From positions 44,347,763 to 44,411,762 of the forward strand of contig OW679202.1 of assembly GCA_940337035.1 (NCBI GenBank): 64,000 nt of DNA. Direction: 5' to 3'. The notes under the pieces were generated by a model, which saw only the letters and a program-made list of their open reading frames with translations, was not told the origin of the DNA and did not search any database. The DNA comes from Agriotes lineatus. Taxonomy: Eukaryota; Arthropoda; Insecta; Coleoptera; Elateridae. Below, in pieces: positions 1 to 11,519 of this stretch (position 1 is the first letter of the stretch; each line of letters opens with the position of its first letter). A program made the translations under genes and the position numbers.

Positions 1-1800
1 TTTAAAGTTGTATCCCTCTAAAAAAAACACCCTTTACATTTTACCAGCTTTTAATTTATTTTAAATGAACAGTACTGGAAAACGGTGTGGCTGTACTACT
101 GAATGAAGTACCCTTAGAACAGGGGCAAGTCATGTGTTATCGAGTTAAAACAGCTTACAATCAGGTAACATTAATTATTAGCCAATTTTGTATTGACATA
201 TTCTGTTTTATACCGGAATAAGCGCATTTCAATCTTTGGTTTCGAATTTCTTGAAAACTCAACGTTTCCAAACTAAAGTATCTTTCTTATGTAAAAAAGT
301 CTAAATTTTTTCTAATATCCAACTAGAATTAACGAATACTTGAACTTGAAGAAACCTCCTTCCACAGATGCAGAAACTATTTATATGTTCTGAACCTTCA
401 CGTATACAAAATTTATATAATTTAATTTTTCTGTATAATTTTAATTAAATAAAAACCGAGTTCCTCTATTATTCTTTTCAAGGATGTGGCTTCTTTAAGA
501 CATAATTTCGGATCCTTGTCATACGAAATTTATTGCCGAGTACTGTCCTCGCATCATTTTGCCGTTGTACGGTTAGTTGATTCAGTTTAATCGTATATTT
601 TAAATGAGGTAACCAAATTAATGTAGTATTATTGCTATTGATCATGTATATGAGTTCTGAATTAGAATTCTTAATTCTGTGTCGATCGTGTGATTATGTT
701 TTTCTTTAATTAGTTACGAGTACAACGTAATTTGGGTAGTTTTTTTTAGTGAAATACTCGTAATGTATAAATAATTTAATTTAGTTATCTTCCAGGAAAA
801 CTTCAGCTAAAAACTATAAAATCTAGAAACCATACACATATTTCGAGTTACTTTGCAAAGTTCTTTCAAAATTAGTGAAACTGTAAAAATCGACAAGTAA
901 ATAAATTCGGCAGAACGACTTGTTTCACCTAAGTTAAGTCCCAAGATTTTACCGCTAATTACGGTCTTCAGACTTTCTGTTGCGATGAAATTGCTGAAGA
1001 GAAATTATTGAAGCTCTTAAGTATCTGAAACCAAAGTCAGCAGTTATGAATTCCACCCTACCTTATAAAGAAGTGTGCACAAACACCCGTTATTTTACTT
1101 ATTTTTTGACATTATTTTAATGTGGCGACTCAAGTATTAAAGTAATAAACTGATTTAATAGTTTCTGACTACAAAAAAAGGAAACCGACGTTTCTGCTAT
1201 TTTGAAAGTTTAAGTATGGGAATAAAATCCATTCTACAAGTTTCCATTGTAAATGAAGTACTTTTAAACCAGCAATTCTGACGTGCTCCAGAAACCTTAA
1301 CATTCAAAAACTGAAAATCGACAGAAATATCGTTTTGATTGGACTTGTAACTGATGTTTACAAGCCTAACGTGCAGGAGAGGCAAAATAAAGACGATAAT
1401 TAGTTACAGGAAAGACAGAGATGGAAGAGAGGAAGGGCGCTGCGTTAATTAATTTTACTTTGTTTAAAAATCCTCATTTATGCCAGGTTTTAGATGTCTT
1501 GCGTTTTACTTTGTTGTTTGGTCGAATATTTCTGTAGACTTGTTGAAAATTGAATATAGTTGTCGTTATTAATTCCTTGGGCTATTTAATCACTAAGTTT
1601 CACCGTTTCTTTCGATTTAAGGTTGCATTGTTTTAATATATCACAATAGATAATAAATATATTTAACAATTTCAGAAATGTCTTTTTTAACGCTGTTACT
1701 TTCGAATTTGTCGTTTAAAGAGCAGATTTGTTTTGCATATAAAAAATCTCATGTCTCTGTATTTTTATATGTTTATTTGATTTTACCCTTATTCTTATAT
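1..1800. other. AT-rich spacer, no gene seen
   Basis: I see no coding region, RNA gene or clear repeat here. The only open frame, a short one on the - strand near 1.2-1.4 kb, has no recognisable motif and fits chance. Confidence 0.6.
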
Positions 1801-2640
1801 ACAGGGTGGTGCAACGACTACGGGATATATTTAAATAATTCCGAAACCGAGACGTAACCTCCAGAAAATGTCTAGGAATACTAATATTTGAGTTACCTAA
1901 TCCAGCGTCTCATCGAAAATACTACAAAAATTCGATAATTTTTTTCGATAATGCCATGCTTAACGAGATTAGGCTGTTGTTATTGCTTTGTAAGACTTGT
2001 CAAAAATATAAAAGCTGAAATGAGATTTTATAAAACTTCGTTTTTTGCTAGGTACTATGCTTTATATTAGTAGTAGAATTGTGCAATTTTCCTTAAATAT
2101 AAAACTAAAGTGTACTTTTTATGAGAAGGTTTACGTCACTAAAAATATCCCAAAAACGGATTGCCTAATCAAAAAAAAATTTTTTTTTTGCAAAACTTTA
2201 TGATGAATCGAAATAAAATTCTCAAAAATATGTTTAAGTAATTTGTATTACAAATTCTGAACCGCTGGATTGTGTCAGTTAACTGAAACTCGCTTGCATA
2301 ATGGCATTTAATTAGACATTTGAGTGGACGAAATCCTAATATTATTTATATTATAGCTTTTGACAAAAAAACAGCAAAACCTTTTTTTAAACAGTCCATA
2401 TATCGTTATGCAAGCATTTTTAAGAAGGGCTGTATACCCTGTATATAGTCCAACTATACAAGTTGTATTTATTGTATCCCTTCTTCCCTTGAATTCGTGG
2501 TTAGCTGTTTTCTCAATCTTTTCCATCTATCTTCCTCAACAATCTCATTTCACTGCCAGTCAATCAGCTGATGTATTTGTTCAAAACAGTTGCAAGTCTT
2601 ATGTGATCGTACCATCTATATCCATAAGTTTGTATTAATA
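1801..2640. other. AT-rich spacer with isolated acagggtg-type motifs
   Basis: Near 1802 and near 2438 the sequence shows short acagggtg / accctgt motifs like the ends of the foldback MITE at 4003-4606, but no long inverted arms pair them. Open frames on both strands over 2308-2638 overlap each other and have no family resemblance. I call no gene. Confidence 0.45.
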
Positions 2641-2649
2641 AATAAATGT

Positions 2650-2669
2650 ATTTATTTATTTATTTATTT
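2650..2669. repeat. (TTTA)n microsatellite
   Basis: About five units of ttta. On the - strand this reads as an AAAT tail, which could mark the 3' end of a decayed non-LTR element, but I could not identify its body. Confidence 0.75.
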
Positions 2670-2869
2670 GGGATATATACAGACGAGTCCAGCGAAATAT
2701 CCGCTAGAGCCATATATAACTTAAAACTTAAAAACAAATATGTAACTTATTGCATAGAATAATGAAGAAAGATAAAGTTATTAATAATGTTGTACAAGTA
2801 ATGAAACCAAAAATAAACATATTTATATAATTTTTGAACATAAAAAATCTGGTGTGATACACGCACACA

Positions 2870-3524
2870 ACTTCCTTTTACAGTGAGCTTATAATTAGCC
2901 AAAAATTTGATTTTAAATTTTTAAGCATTTGTCAAAAATTTTCAAAAATTACAAATTCTACAAAAACGGTACAAAATAGAGCGTTAGGTGAAGAGACAAA
3001 TTTTCTCTAGAATTTTAAGCTGAATACAAAAATGTAATAATATACCGGTGTTTTATTTAAAATAGGAGTTAATAAAGAAAATAGAATAAAGAAAATAGAA
3101 AAAAGAAACAAAAGAAACCCATTTTAGAAGTATTGAACTGGAAAATCACCTATCTCACTTCAATACACATTAAAAATGTAATAAAACTGTGAAGTTTGAA
3201 AAAAATCGTTGGAGCCGCTTTTGAAAAAATCGAAAAAAACTGAAAAATCACAAGAGTAAGCATCTACTTCCGGTTATGCGATTTACTTCAAAAGCTTGCT
3301 GTCGCATCTACAGCGTACATAAAACTTATATATGAAGTTTCAACGCCATACCTCTTTTCGTTTTTGAGATATTCTGTTCACAGACAGACAGACAGACAGA
3401 CAGACAGACCAATGAAAAATAATATGTTTTTTGGTTCAGGGGACTCTAAAACGTAAAGATCTGTTGAAAACTCAATTTCAAATTTTGGGGTGAATCCAAT
3501 ACTTCCTTTATTGTAAAAGGAAGT
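2870..3524 (+). repeat. S1: 655-bp composite repeat with internal (CAGA)n
   Basis: It starts acttccttttaca and ends with the complement, taaaaggaagt, next to a small hairpin. It contains a (CAGA)n tract at about 3381-3408. A second copy in the same orientation lies at 46364-47012 and matches across almost its whole length with small indels. Both are preceded by an aaaatctggtgtgatac-type flank, so the true 5' end may lie about 30 bp further out. There is no coding capacity. It is probably a non-autonomous mobile element; the class is unknown. Confidence 0.75.
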
Positions 3525-3642
3525 AACAATGAAAGTAAATTATAAACAATTCAGAGCAACATAAAAGAGAAGAACACTAAGTGAATGAAATACTGTTATA
3601 CGGTGTGGTAGCGATTAGCGCAGCAACCTCCTCAGAGCAGAC

Positions 3643-4002
3643 TTAAATGTAAGCAGTGACATGAAATAAATCTAAATGTTTACAATAAACATTAAATGAT
3701 TTAGTAACCCTTGATATCGGTGAGTTATAAGCCAAGTTAGTTTTACTAAACAACTGACGAAGCAGTGGAGGATTCCTTATATTATGGAAATCAACATTTA
3801 AATTAAATAATATAAGCAGAGCAGGTGCATCTATAATATTATTACAAATTTTATATAATACTAAATTATTATGCGAGGTTCTAACATCTTCGAGAGGTAA
3901 TAAATGATAATAGTTACAGTCGTTTATGTAGTTAGAAGCATTATGGTTAAATTTCACATTTAAAAAAGAAATACATTTTTGGAATACTTTCCATTCTATT
4001 TA
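3643..4002 (-). pseudogene. Non-LTR RT relic, C-terminal part
   Basis: The - strand encodes a stretch with pattern LLPLEDVRTSHNNLVLYKI, then a leucine/asparagine-rich region and NSPISRVTKSFN. This matches the conserved region after the RT domain in CR1/Jockey-type retrotransposons. The preceding codons (NRMESIPKM) lie just before the MITE at 4003, and the upstream RT part resumes beyond it at 4607. This is the downstream half of one element cut by the MITE. It is decayed and not functional. Confidence 0.7.
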
Positions 4003-4606
4003 TACAGGGTGTCCCAAAATTAGCCTGCCAAACTTTAATAGCGAATTCTAGAACCGGAAATATTAAGAAAACTTTATATAACCATAGACCGAAAAACCCT
4101 TGGTTTTCCAGATACAGGGTGTTAACACTGTAGTGCTGAGGATGTTTTTTTTTAAATATTTTCGAAACGTTCAAATATAATTATTTGAAACTTTCTACAC
4201 CTACTAAACTTTTTCTACTTAAAAAGATAAAGTTTTCATGAAAACGGGACACAATAGGCCCATGGGACAAGAGTATTTTTTTGTTGTCAAAAACTTCAGG
4301 CTACTACATTTTGTTATCAAAATTGATAAAAACTCCCACACAAAATAGTTGGGGCAATATTTTCCGTAGTTTCTCCCAGTTTTACCCGTCTATGTGTATT
4401 TTACATCGCCAAGAGTAACTTTTATATTTTTAAGTAGAAGAAGTTTAGTAGGTGTATAAAGTTTCAAATACTAATCTTTGAACGTTTCGAAAATATTAAA
4501 CAAAAACGATCCTCAGCACTACACTTTTAACACCCTGTATCTGGAAAACCAAGGGTTCTAGAATTCGCTATTTAAGTTTGGCAGGCTAATTTTGGGACAC
4601 CCTGTA
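4003..4606. mobile_element. Foldback MITE, about 600 bp, ends acagggtgtccc
   Basis: The left arm starts tacagggtgtcccaaaatt and the right arm is its reverse complement, ending at 4606. The match continues inward for roughly 240 bp, apart from an extra segment of about 40 bp in the left arm near 4057-4097. A second internal acagggtgtt motif occurs in both arms. Flanking tata on both sides fits a TA target duplication as in Tc1/mariner-type MITEs. There is no coding sequence. It sits inside an RT relic. Confidence 0.85.
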
Positions 4607-5112
4607 TAAATAAAATATTGTGGGTTTTATACAGCTGATACGTAATTTAATTGACTACTTACATAAGCAGAATATAAAGATGTAAGATCAAAAGTAACTC
4701 CTAGATCTTTTATTTCAGTAACTCTGTTAAGACTAGCCAAATTTAATTAAGCTTCGTAGTAAATTGGGTGATAATTGCGTGTGACAGTTATTATTGAGCA
4801 TGTGTCAATGTTTAAGGATAATTTATTAATATTACAATAATTACGTAGTCTATTCAAATCATCCTGAAGACATTCAGAAGGGTTGTTATATATTTTTGAA
4901 CAGACCTTTAAGTCATCTGCAAATAGAATAAAATTAGAAAAGTTAAAGCAACTTGCTATGTCATCTATATAAATGTTAAACAGCAAATGCTATATAAATG
5001 TTAAACAGTAAATGTCGAATGTATGACCCTTGAGGAACTCCTGCAGGGTATCCGAATGATTTTGACAGAAAACCATTTATCAGAACTAGAGAAGAACAAT
5101 ATTGGATATGTA
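4607..5112 (-). pseudogene. Non-LTR RT relic with VPQGS and FADD
   Basis: On the - strand, reading down from about 5112, I see GVPQGS, then LLFNIYIDDI, then ILFADDLKVC (catalytic FADD, about 4917-4926), then IKDLGVTFDL and a frame broken by a stop at about 4747. These are RT motifs of a CR1/Jockey-type non-LTR element in the expected order. A short local duplication (tatataaatgttaaacag) lies near 4985-5010. The C-terminal continuation lies beyond the MITE at 3643-4002. Confidence 0.8.
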
Positions 5113-5159
5113 ATTTAAATTTGAAGAGAAATTTGGTTTTTGAATCAATGTAGACGGTT

Positions 5160-5597
5160 GAGAAGTGATAAATACGGAACTAAAAAATCTGTAAAGGGCT
5201 TTACTCAAAACTTCCCTCGCAGTGGACGTTGTGACACAAAATTGAGCAAAGCTGTATTTTCGATAAAAATATATTCCTTTAGCAAAATGACGGTTAAGTG
5301 CAATCTTTTAATATTGTTGACATAATATTCCATCTTGAGTTACTCAGAATTAGGGGAGGATGGGACAACCGAGAAACCAGGAAATTTCCAAATGGGCACG
5401 AGCCCAGCGGTCCACTTTGTGCAAGCAAAAGCAATGCCAAGGCTGCATTGTTCTGGGTTAGTTTATAGTTTTATAAGGGTACTTTCATAAAGACAACAAG
5501 TGGGCGTTGTGACACTAAATAATTTTAAAAATCGAAGGAAACTGTGGGTAAAAATATCTTTATGTTTCTAATAATACTAAATTCAGTTTTTAAATAC
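5160..5597. repeat. Fragments of the R composite repeat
   Basis: At 5160-5250 the motif aaaaaatctgtaaagggc, then acttccctcg and gttgtgacac, repeats the 5' end of R2. At about 5498-5597 gttgtgacactaaataat and cacgtttctaataa-like sequence repeats the next part. These look like older partial copies stacked beside R2. Confidence 0.6.
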
Positions 5598-5625
5598 AAA
5601 AAATCTGTAAAAGGCTTTACTCAGA

Positions 5626-6281
5626 ACTTCCCTCGTCAACATTGTGACACTAAATAATTTTAAAAATCAAATTAAGTTAGGAGTAATAATATCTTCACGT
5701 TTCTAATAAATTAAATACATTTTAAAATAAAAAAAATGTATCCCGCTGAGGTTTGAACCCGGGCATCTGCAGAGCTCCGCTACATAGAGATCCTATCTGC
5801 GTCGATAAAGCCAACTACGCTACCAAGCCTCTTTCAAATAAGTTTGGCGAGCGCCTCTCTTGAACACAATGCTGTTATTGTTGAAATGTTTTTACTCTTT
5901 TGTGAGATTATCCTCTATCAGTTGAGTCTTTTTTTCGGCAAATGTAAAGCCTGACCTATGTGAAAGTTACTACTTCCTTCTATTTCAAAATTAACCCAAA
6001 AATAAACAACATTTTATTTTTTTAAGGTGCTCACCCTGTATATATTTGTATGAAATTGTACCGGTTTCATACGAGGTAAATATATAATATATATGCAAAA
6101 TATTGTCTTCCTTCGACAAATAGTTTTTGTGCTATACTGCCAACAGGCAGGCAGACAGACGGAATTGAAAAAACCTGTTTTTCGTCATCTAGGGACATTG
6201 AAACGTGAAGATCTGGAGAAATCTCGGAAGTTGATTTTTTCGCGATTACAATACTTCTTTCGTCTTTCAGACGAGGGAAGT
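5626..6281 (-). repeat. R2: composite repeat, left arm of palindrome
   Basis: It is bounded by acttccctcg and cgagggaagt. In order along + it holds a gttgtgacac block, a tRNA-like block (reading on -), an AT-rich part, a caccctgtata motif, a short CAGA-type tract, a tcatctagggac motif and a terminal cttcgtctttcagacg hairpin. It has no protein coding. The same order occurs in R4 and, inverted, in R3 and R6. Likely a non-autonomous mobile element. Confidence 0.75.
5745..5830 (-). other. tRNA-like Pol III block in R2
   Basis: On the - strand I read TAGCGTAGTTGGC (A-box-like, 5810-5822) and, about 60 bp on, GGGTTCAAACCTC (B-box-like, 5749-5762), then cagcgggataca and a T-run that would serve as a Pol III terminator. 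The cloverleaf is not convincing, so this is tRNA-derived, not a working tRNA gene. Confidence 0.6.
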
Positions 6282-6336
6282 AAAATTCATTAAAGTCCAA
6301 AATCTGTAACTCTCGTTTTATATCTGCACTCTTTTT

Positions 6337-7074
6337 ACTTCCCTCTTCTGAAAGACGAAGGAAGTATTGTAATCGCGAAAAAATCACCTTCCAAGATTTT
6401 TCAAATATTCACGTTTCAAGGTCCCTAGATGACGAAAAAGAGGTTTTCTCAATTCCGTCAGTCTATCTGTCTGTCTGTCTGTTTATCGGTTTGTCTGTCT
6501 GTCTGTCTGTGTGTTTGTCTGCCTGTCTGCCTGTTGGCAGTATAATAGCTCGAAAACTATTTGTCAAAGGAAGACGATATTTTGCATATATATTATATAT
6601 CTACCTCGGATGAAACTGGTACAATTTCATATAAATATGTACAGGGTGAGCACCTTAAAAAATAAAATTTTGTTTATTTTTGTGTTAATTTTGAAATAAA
6701 AGTAAGTAATAACTTTTACATAGGTCAGGCTTTACATTTTCCGAAAGTAAGACTCAACCGATAAAGGATAACTTCACAAAAGAGTAAAAATGTTTCAACC
6801 ATAACACCGTGAGGTTCAACAGAGGCGCGCGCCGGACGTATCTGGAAGAGACTTGGTAGCGCAGTTGGAATTTTGCTGCAGTTAGATGCGCTGCGGATAT
6901 GCGGTTAGGATTAAGCGATCTGCAGAGCTGCAGATGTGGCGGGTTCAAACCCCAGCGGGATACATTTTTTTTTATTTCAAAATGTGTTTAATTTATTAGA
7001 AACGTGAAGATATTTTTACTCCTAATTTAATTTAACTTTTAAATTATTTAGTGTCACAATGTCGACGAGGGAAG
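6337..7074 (+). repeat. R3: composite repeat, right arm of palindrome
   Basis: It starts acttccctcttctgaaag and ends cgagggaagt. It carries a long (GTCT)n tract at about 6466-6535, the tgtacagggtgagcacct motif near 6640, a tRNA-like block and the gtgtcacaatg block. At 738 bp it is longer than R2, mainly through the microsatellite and the segment just before the tRNA-like block. Confidence 0.75.
6852..6975 (+). other. tRNA-like Pol III block in R3
   Basis: TAGCGCAGTTGG (A-box-like) is at 6857-6868 and GGGTTCAAACCCC (B-box-like) at 6941-6953, followed by agcgggataca and a run of T (6965-6973). The A-to-B spacing of about 84 bp is long for a plain tRNA. The arrangement is that of a SINE head or tRNA pseudogene. 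Confidence 0.6.
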
Positions 7075-7104
7075 TTTTGAGTAAAACCCTTTACAGATTT
7101 TTTG

Positions 7105-10100
7105 GTCTTATAGTTTATATCCAGCTAAAAATCTTAAGAAATTTATTTCTGCTACTTCGATTCCCCATGTTTGCTTCACATACAAGAGTTGGAACAGTCA
7201 TTGTTCTATAAAATGTTAAGTGTCTCCATTCCTGTACCTTTCAATGTCATTCTTACTGAAATTTGTTTAATATAATTTTAGCCCTTAGACGTTTGCTGCC
7301 ATGGAATGCTAGTACTTTAGATGAAAGATGTTCATTTCATGGAGCGTTTGCTGCAGATAATTTTGTTTTAGCCGTTAGCTCTTTATCATCCGTATCGTGT
7401 CCAAATTTGTTCCTCTGACATGGTAGCGTCTTTGCATCTTTTCTAGCCATAGCTGTCTGACATGGTCAATGCATTCAAAGTGTCTTAGCACAGCCGTGAA
7501 TATTATCCATGGCAACAGAAAAATAGTTACATTTTCCTGTTGTCAGTCGTGTGTGAATTATTAAAATTGTATTGGTTTGCAAATGTCGAATTTAAGCCCA
7601 TGGAGCAGATTGTATGTCGGCCGTAACTTAGATTTTTTTAAATAGTTTTTTAATAAGTACCTGTTTCTTAGTATTGATATTTATAATCGCTAGAAGTAAA
7701 GAAAAATGTTACTTTTCACACAGAAATTCGTCCTTATTTCCTTCATGTCAATTCACCTCATTACGAAGGTATTTAACAACACTAGTTTATTATTAAAAGG
7801 TGCTTAATAACACGCCCTCTATCAATTCTGAAAATTACGTACAGTTATTTTGAGACACCCTGTATATTGCATAAAGTAAGCAAAATTGGGCACCTTTGTC
7901 TCACACTTTTATAGTTTTGCGGTGATGTTAAGTCTATCTTTATTTTAATATCTGGATATAAACGCTGAGTTGCTTTAGAGGAGATCGTCTCTCTTGTATT
8001 GTAATCCATAGTTGATTTTTGTTGACTCTGTCAAAATCCTTTTGGTAATTAACAAACGTAATAAATGTAGTTAAGTTGTACTCTCTAATGCAAAGGACTA
8101 CAGACATTTTGGAGGCCGTCTACTAGCGGTTGCTACTTGTGGCCATCTATCCAACGGCTTACAAAATAAACCTGTTGGGAACCAGAACCATTTTACAGAT
8201 TTCTAACTCTGGTTGATTCAATAGTGTGTCCGGAGCAGCAAATCTAAATGCTTTAAGTAAATTGACATCCGCACTGTCAAATCGGCAGTATAAGTTTTTA
8301 CTTATCTCGTAGCAAATTAATAGCGTTCAATATGACCTTGTCATAATCTTAGAATTTGACAATAGTGACAAAATTCGTTAGTGCACAGAGGCTCAAATGA
8401 GATGAATAGGTGTATGGACAGCGCCTTCTACTTACATTTAATTACTACTGAAATAATTTTGCAATAATATACATCGGCAACCCATTTAACATCGTTAAGA
8501 GTTACAGCAGAACATTGTTTTTACTTTATTGTTACAGTAAGTATACAGTCGTAGCAAGATTTTCCTTTCCGAGACTCATTCTGAGTATCCATAAGCATAT
8601 TTTCTGATAAGGTGTTCATTATACGAATAAGAATTTTAGAGTAGATTTTATATCCTATCCCTCTATAATTGAAACGGTTCCGTTTATCTCCCTTTTTATG
8701 TAACTGCATCATAGAAGCGATTTTTAATTTTTCTAGTATGTTCGTATGTTGTAGTAAATGTTGATTAATTGCAAGAGAATGCGGCAGCAGTGAAATCGAG
8801 GCATACCTATTTAAATAGTTCCACCATTCTTTTTGTTTTATTGCCTTTACTAGTTGTGAAATCTGCGTTTTCGTTTATCTTTGCTAATAATATCGTTTCC
8901 TCTTGTGCATTTGTCCAAGATCTCTGTAGTAGTTCTTGGGTTCCTTTGGCGATATTGAGTTTAGAAATAATTTGTCTTGTTAAGATATATTCAGTTGTTT
9001 TATAATTTTAAAAGCTTTAGCTTTGCTGCCATACCAATCACTTGTGGTGTCACTGACATGTATCTTTCCCAGTTTTAGCGTTCTATTTCTTTCACTTTCC
9101 TTGCTCCAATTTCATTTTTTGTCATGTATGCAGTTTTATTATCTAGAGTTGATGTTTTAACAGATTCCAAATAAGCTTGTTTCTTATTTTGTAGTGGCTG
9201 TGCTATTTATTCATTACAAATCATTAGGCCTTGTTAGTGTGTCATTTCTTCATTTTTTCTCAGGTTTCTAAGGAAGTCTGTATAATTACCTTTTTTATTT
9301 ATTCCCATACCATGTTTATATTTCTATTGCATTGCGTCTCTGCTAAATATTGAACTAGTCTCGTCAGGTACAGCTTTCTAATGCTCTTTTCTTGAAAGAG
9401 ATGTATCTTACACATTTCGTCCTTTTTGTTGTGTTTAATTTTCTTCCATCTTGCTGCGATTGCTACTGTTGACAGAAGAAGTAAAATCCGATATCGCATC
9501 CGTGTGCCTTAAACTAACTTTGAGTATTTGCGATTAGTTATAAAGTAGTCAATAATTGATTTAGTGCCTCTTACAGTCCATGTAAATTTATAAATGTTCT
9601 TATGCCGAATAAAGGTATTGATAATTTTCAAATTGTCATGTCATGAAAAATCTAGTAGTTGTTTATCATTTGTGTTTAACGTTATTTTACCAACTGGTCT
9701 AACTACATGTATTTATTGCCGGCTTTTAAATTACCTGCGACGATGGTGTAGTCTTTTTTGCTAATTTGGTTAAGTTACTTTTTGTAATTTTTTTCTAAAA
9801 TATTATCGAATCGCTTATTCTACTTTCTTATGACCCATATACACCTATTAATCACTCGTTCCTCTATCAATTATATTTTATATAATTTTTCCATTGTTTT
9901 ATTAAAATTGCTAGGTCTGATTCTGCATGTTTCTGTTGTGGTACTTTTGCAGTACAATATGCAGTAGTCTTCTAGTTCGTGTGATTCTTTTAATTTATTT
10001 ATTGTTTCAGATATTATGTCTGCATTGATATTTTTCTTTTCAAGTTCTTCTTGAAGTTGTATTTCCATATGCTTGAAACCCCTTACATTCCTTAGTGCTA

Positions 10101-10170
10101 CTTCTATTAAATGTGCTATTCCTAACTGCTTATTCTTGTTTTTCGCTGTGTTTCTTCCAGACAAGCCTTC
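7105..10170 (-). pseudogene. Ghost of a non-LTR retrotransposon (EN-RT-tail)
   Basis: Read on the - strand from 10170 down, degenerate pieces appear in the order of one ORF2. Endonuclease: KNVRGFK..., IISETINKLK at about 9990-10100, and TIVAGNLKA near 9740. Linker: SIRKLYLTRLVQYLAE...NINMVWE, 9299-9390. RT start: HKKGDKRNRFNYRGI, 8640-8712. RT motif A: FVNYQKDFDRVNKNQLW, 8006-8057. Tail: FYRTMTVPTLVCE, about 7150-7220. Stops and frameshifts are frequent, so it is dead. Its 3' end is cut by the R palindrome, which begins at 7104. Clade not assigned. Confidence 0.7.
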
Positions 10171-10345
10171 CTTTTTACAGACCTCTCAACTGACGGAGAG
10201 GCTACTGAAGGGTAAGTTGCATAGGTTGCGGGCTATACTGTTTATCCAGCTAATTAATATGTATTTTTGCAGTAGCAGGTATGGTAGAAATATTAACTTC
10301 CTGGTCAGACTTAAGTGAATTCATACGAACTTGTAGATGTAGATG

Positions 10346-10462
10346 GTACAACATATTCTGAGAATGAAAGATACAGGTATACCCAAACAGGATACTGAAC
10401 TATTTATAACCCAAAGAAGAAGTATCGGCCGTCCAAAGAAAAGATGTAAAGACCACTTGTAA
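10346..10462 (+). pseudogene. Non-LTR retrotransposon C-terminal fragment
   Basis: One frame reads VQHILRMKDTGIPKQD..., then SIGRPKKRCKDHL and a stop. This fits the common LRM...IPK...GRRS.GRP..R tail of insect non-LTR ORF2 proteins. It is an isolated fragment of about 38 codons. Confidence 0.55.
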
Positions 10463-10779
10463 TTGTGAAATTGGAACAAGTTTGCAAAGGAGTATACCAT
10501 AAAGTTGATCATGACGAACTTTATGATTCATTATTGTAGATTAGTGACAGAACCGTATTATTTTTGTCCGCTTTGATATTTTTGAATTTTTGATTTCTTT
10601 CACCTAGTTAAATAATCTTTCTATAGCTGTAATTTGTTTTCTTATATATTTTAATGACTGGTAATATTTCACCTGCGCACTTTTTTCTTCTATCGTGATG
10701 TCGGGATGTTCAGCGTTTGGTGTTGTCACCGTAGCTTTTTTTCAATATTACTTGTCATATTTATTTTTTGACAATTTTT

Positions 10780-11440
10780 TGTTCTATGTGTTCAAGTTAT
10801 ACTGCAAATCTTCTTCTGAATCTCTAATTATTACTATGTTTTCTGCAAACAGTTTATTGCGGAGGTTAGTCGGAGGTTAGTCTGCAAGATCTTCAGTAAA
10901 ATACGCTAAGTTCTCCTAGTTATTTTTTTATTTAATTATTTAATTGTTGAAATTGTTTCTGAAGACAAACCTGGAAGCAGGTTTGTCTTCAAAAACGTTC
11001 AAGTTCGAATATTTTTAATTTTGTAGTGTGCCGACATACCCAAAGAAGCGCAACAAAAAGTGTCAGAGATTACCGTTTCCATATTCCATTTTTCCATTGT
11101 ATATTTCTTTGTCTTCGTTTTGCTTCTTTTATAGATTTCTAGTATACAACATCGTCGAACCAGGGTCGTGTTGTGCTATATTCTGATTTTTAATTTTTTT
11201 ATCTGGTTTGTTACACAGTATTGTTATGCAATTGTTGCTGTTATTATCTTGTATGCTGCATTTTCTAAAGTGATATTATTTTCAACTGTACTCGTATGTT
11301 TTATTTTACATCTTACGTATATTCTTCAGTATATTTTGTCACGGAAGTTCAGCAAAGTGATCCATCTGTAGTTGTTGCATTTTGTAGTACCACCTTTTTT
11401 GTACATCTTTCCCATTTTTTTGTCGATATACCATTTTTTA
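10780..11440 (-). pseudogene. Degenerate non-LTR RT fragments
   Basis: On the - strand MYKKGGTTKCNNYRWITLLN (about 11360-11420) resembles the RT KKGD...NYRGI..L motif, and LFAENIVIIRDSEEDLQYNL (about 10795-10855) resembles FADDIVLI..SEEDLQ. The catalytic aspartates are lost in the second. A short WFDD-like stretch near 11150 may be linker sequence from another copy. Confidence 0.55.
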
Positions 11441-11519
11441 ACGCTTTCTTCAGTTACTTCGTTAGTAGTGCCAAGTTTGCTTTTTCATATGTATTGCTAT
11501 GGTCCTTATGACTTTATTT

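Larger units (their letters stand above)
5598..7104. repeat. 1.5-kb palindrome of two inverted R repeats
   Basis: The outer left end (aaaaaatctgtaaaaggct) and outer right end (complement, ending tttacagatttttt) pair. Matching continues inward through cgagggaagt/acttccctcg, the tRNA-like block, the gtgagcacct motif, the GTCT/CAGA tract and the catctaggg motif. The unpaired centre is about 6282-6336. Arms are roughly 690-770 bp with substitutions and indels. Confidence 0.85.

Noticed and set aside
3381..3408. CRISPR-like spaced repeats at the CAGA/GACA tracts
   Set aside because: They are pure tetranucleotide microsatellites without spacers, in an arthropod-like genome.
6852..6975. A functional tRNA gene in R3
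   Set aside because: A/B-box matches exist, but box spacing is long and acceptor and T stems do not pair well.
5598..7104. R repeats as Helitrons because of their terminal hairpins
   Set aside because: I see no consistent TC start or CTRR end, and both ends are complementary (acttcc/ggaagt).
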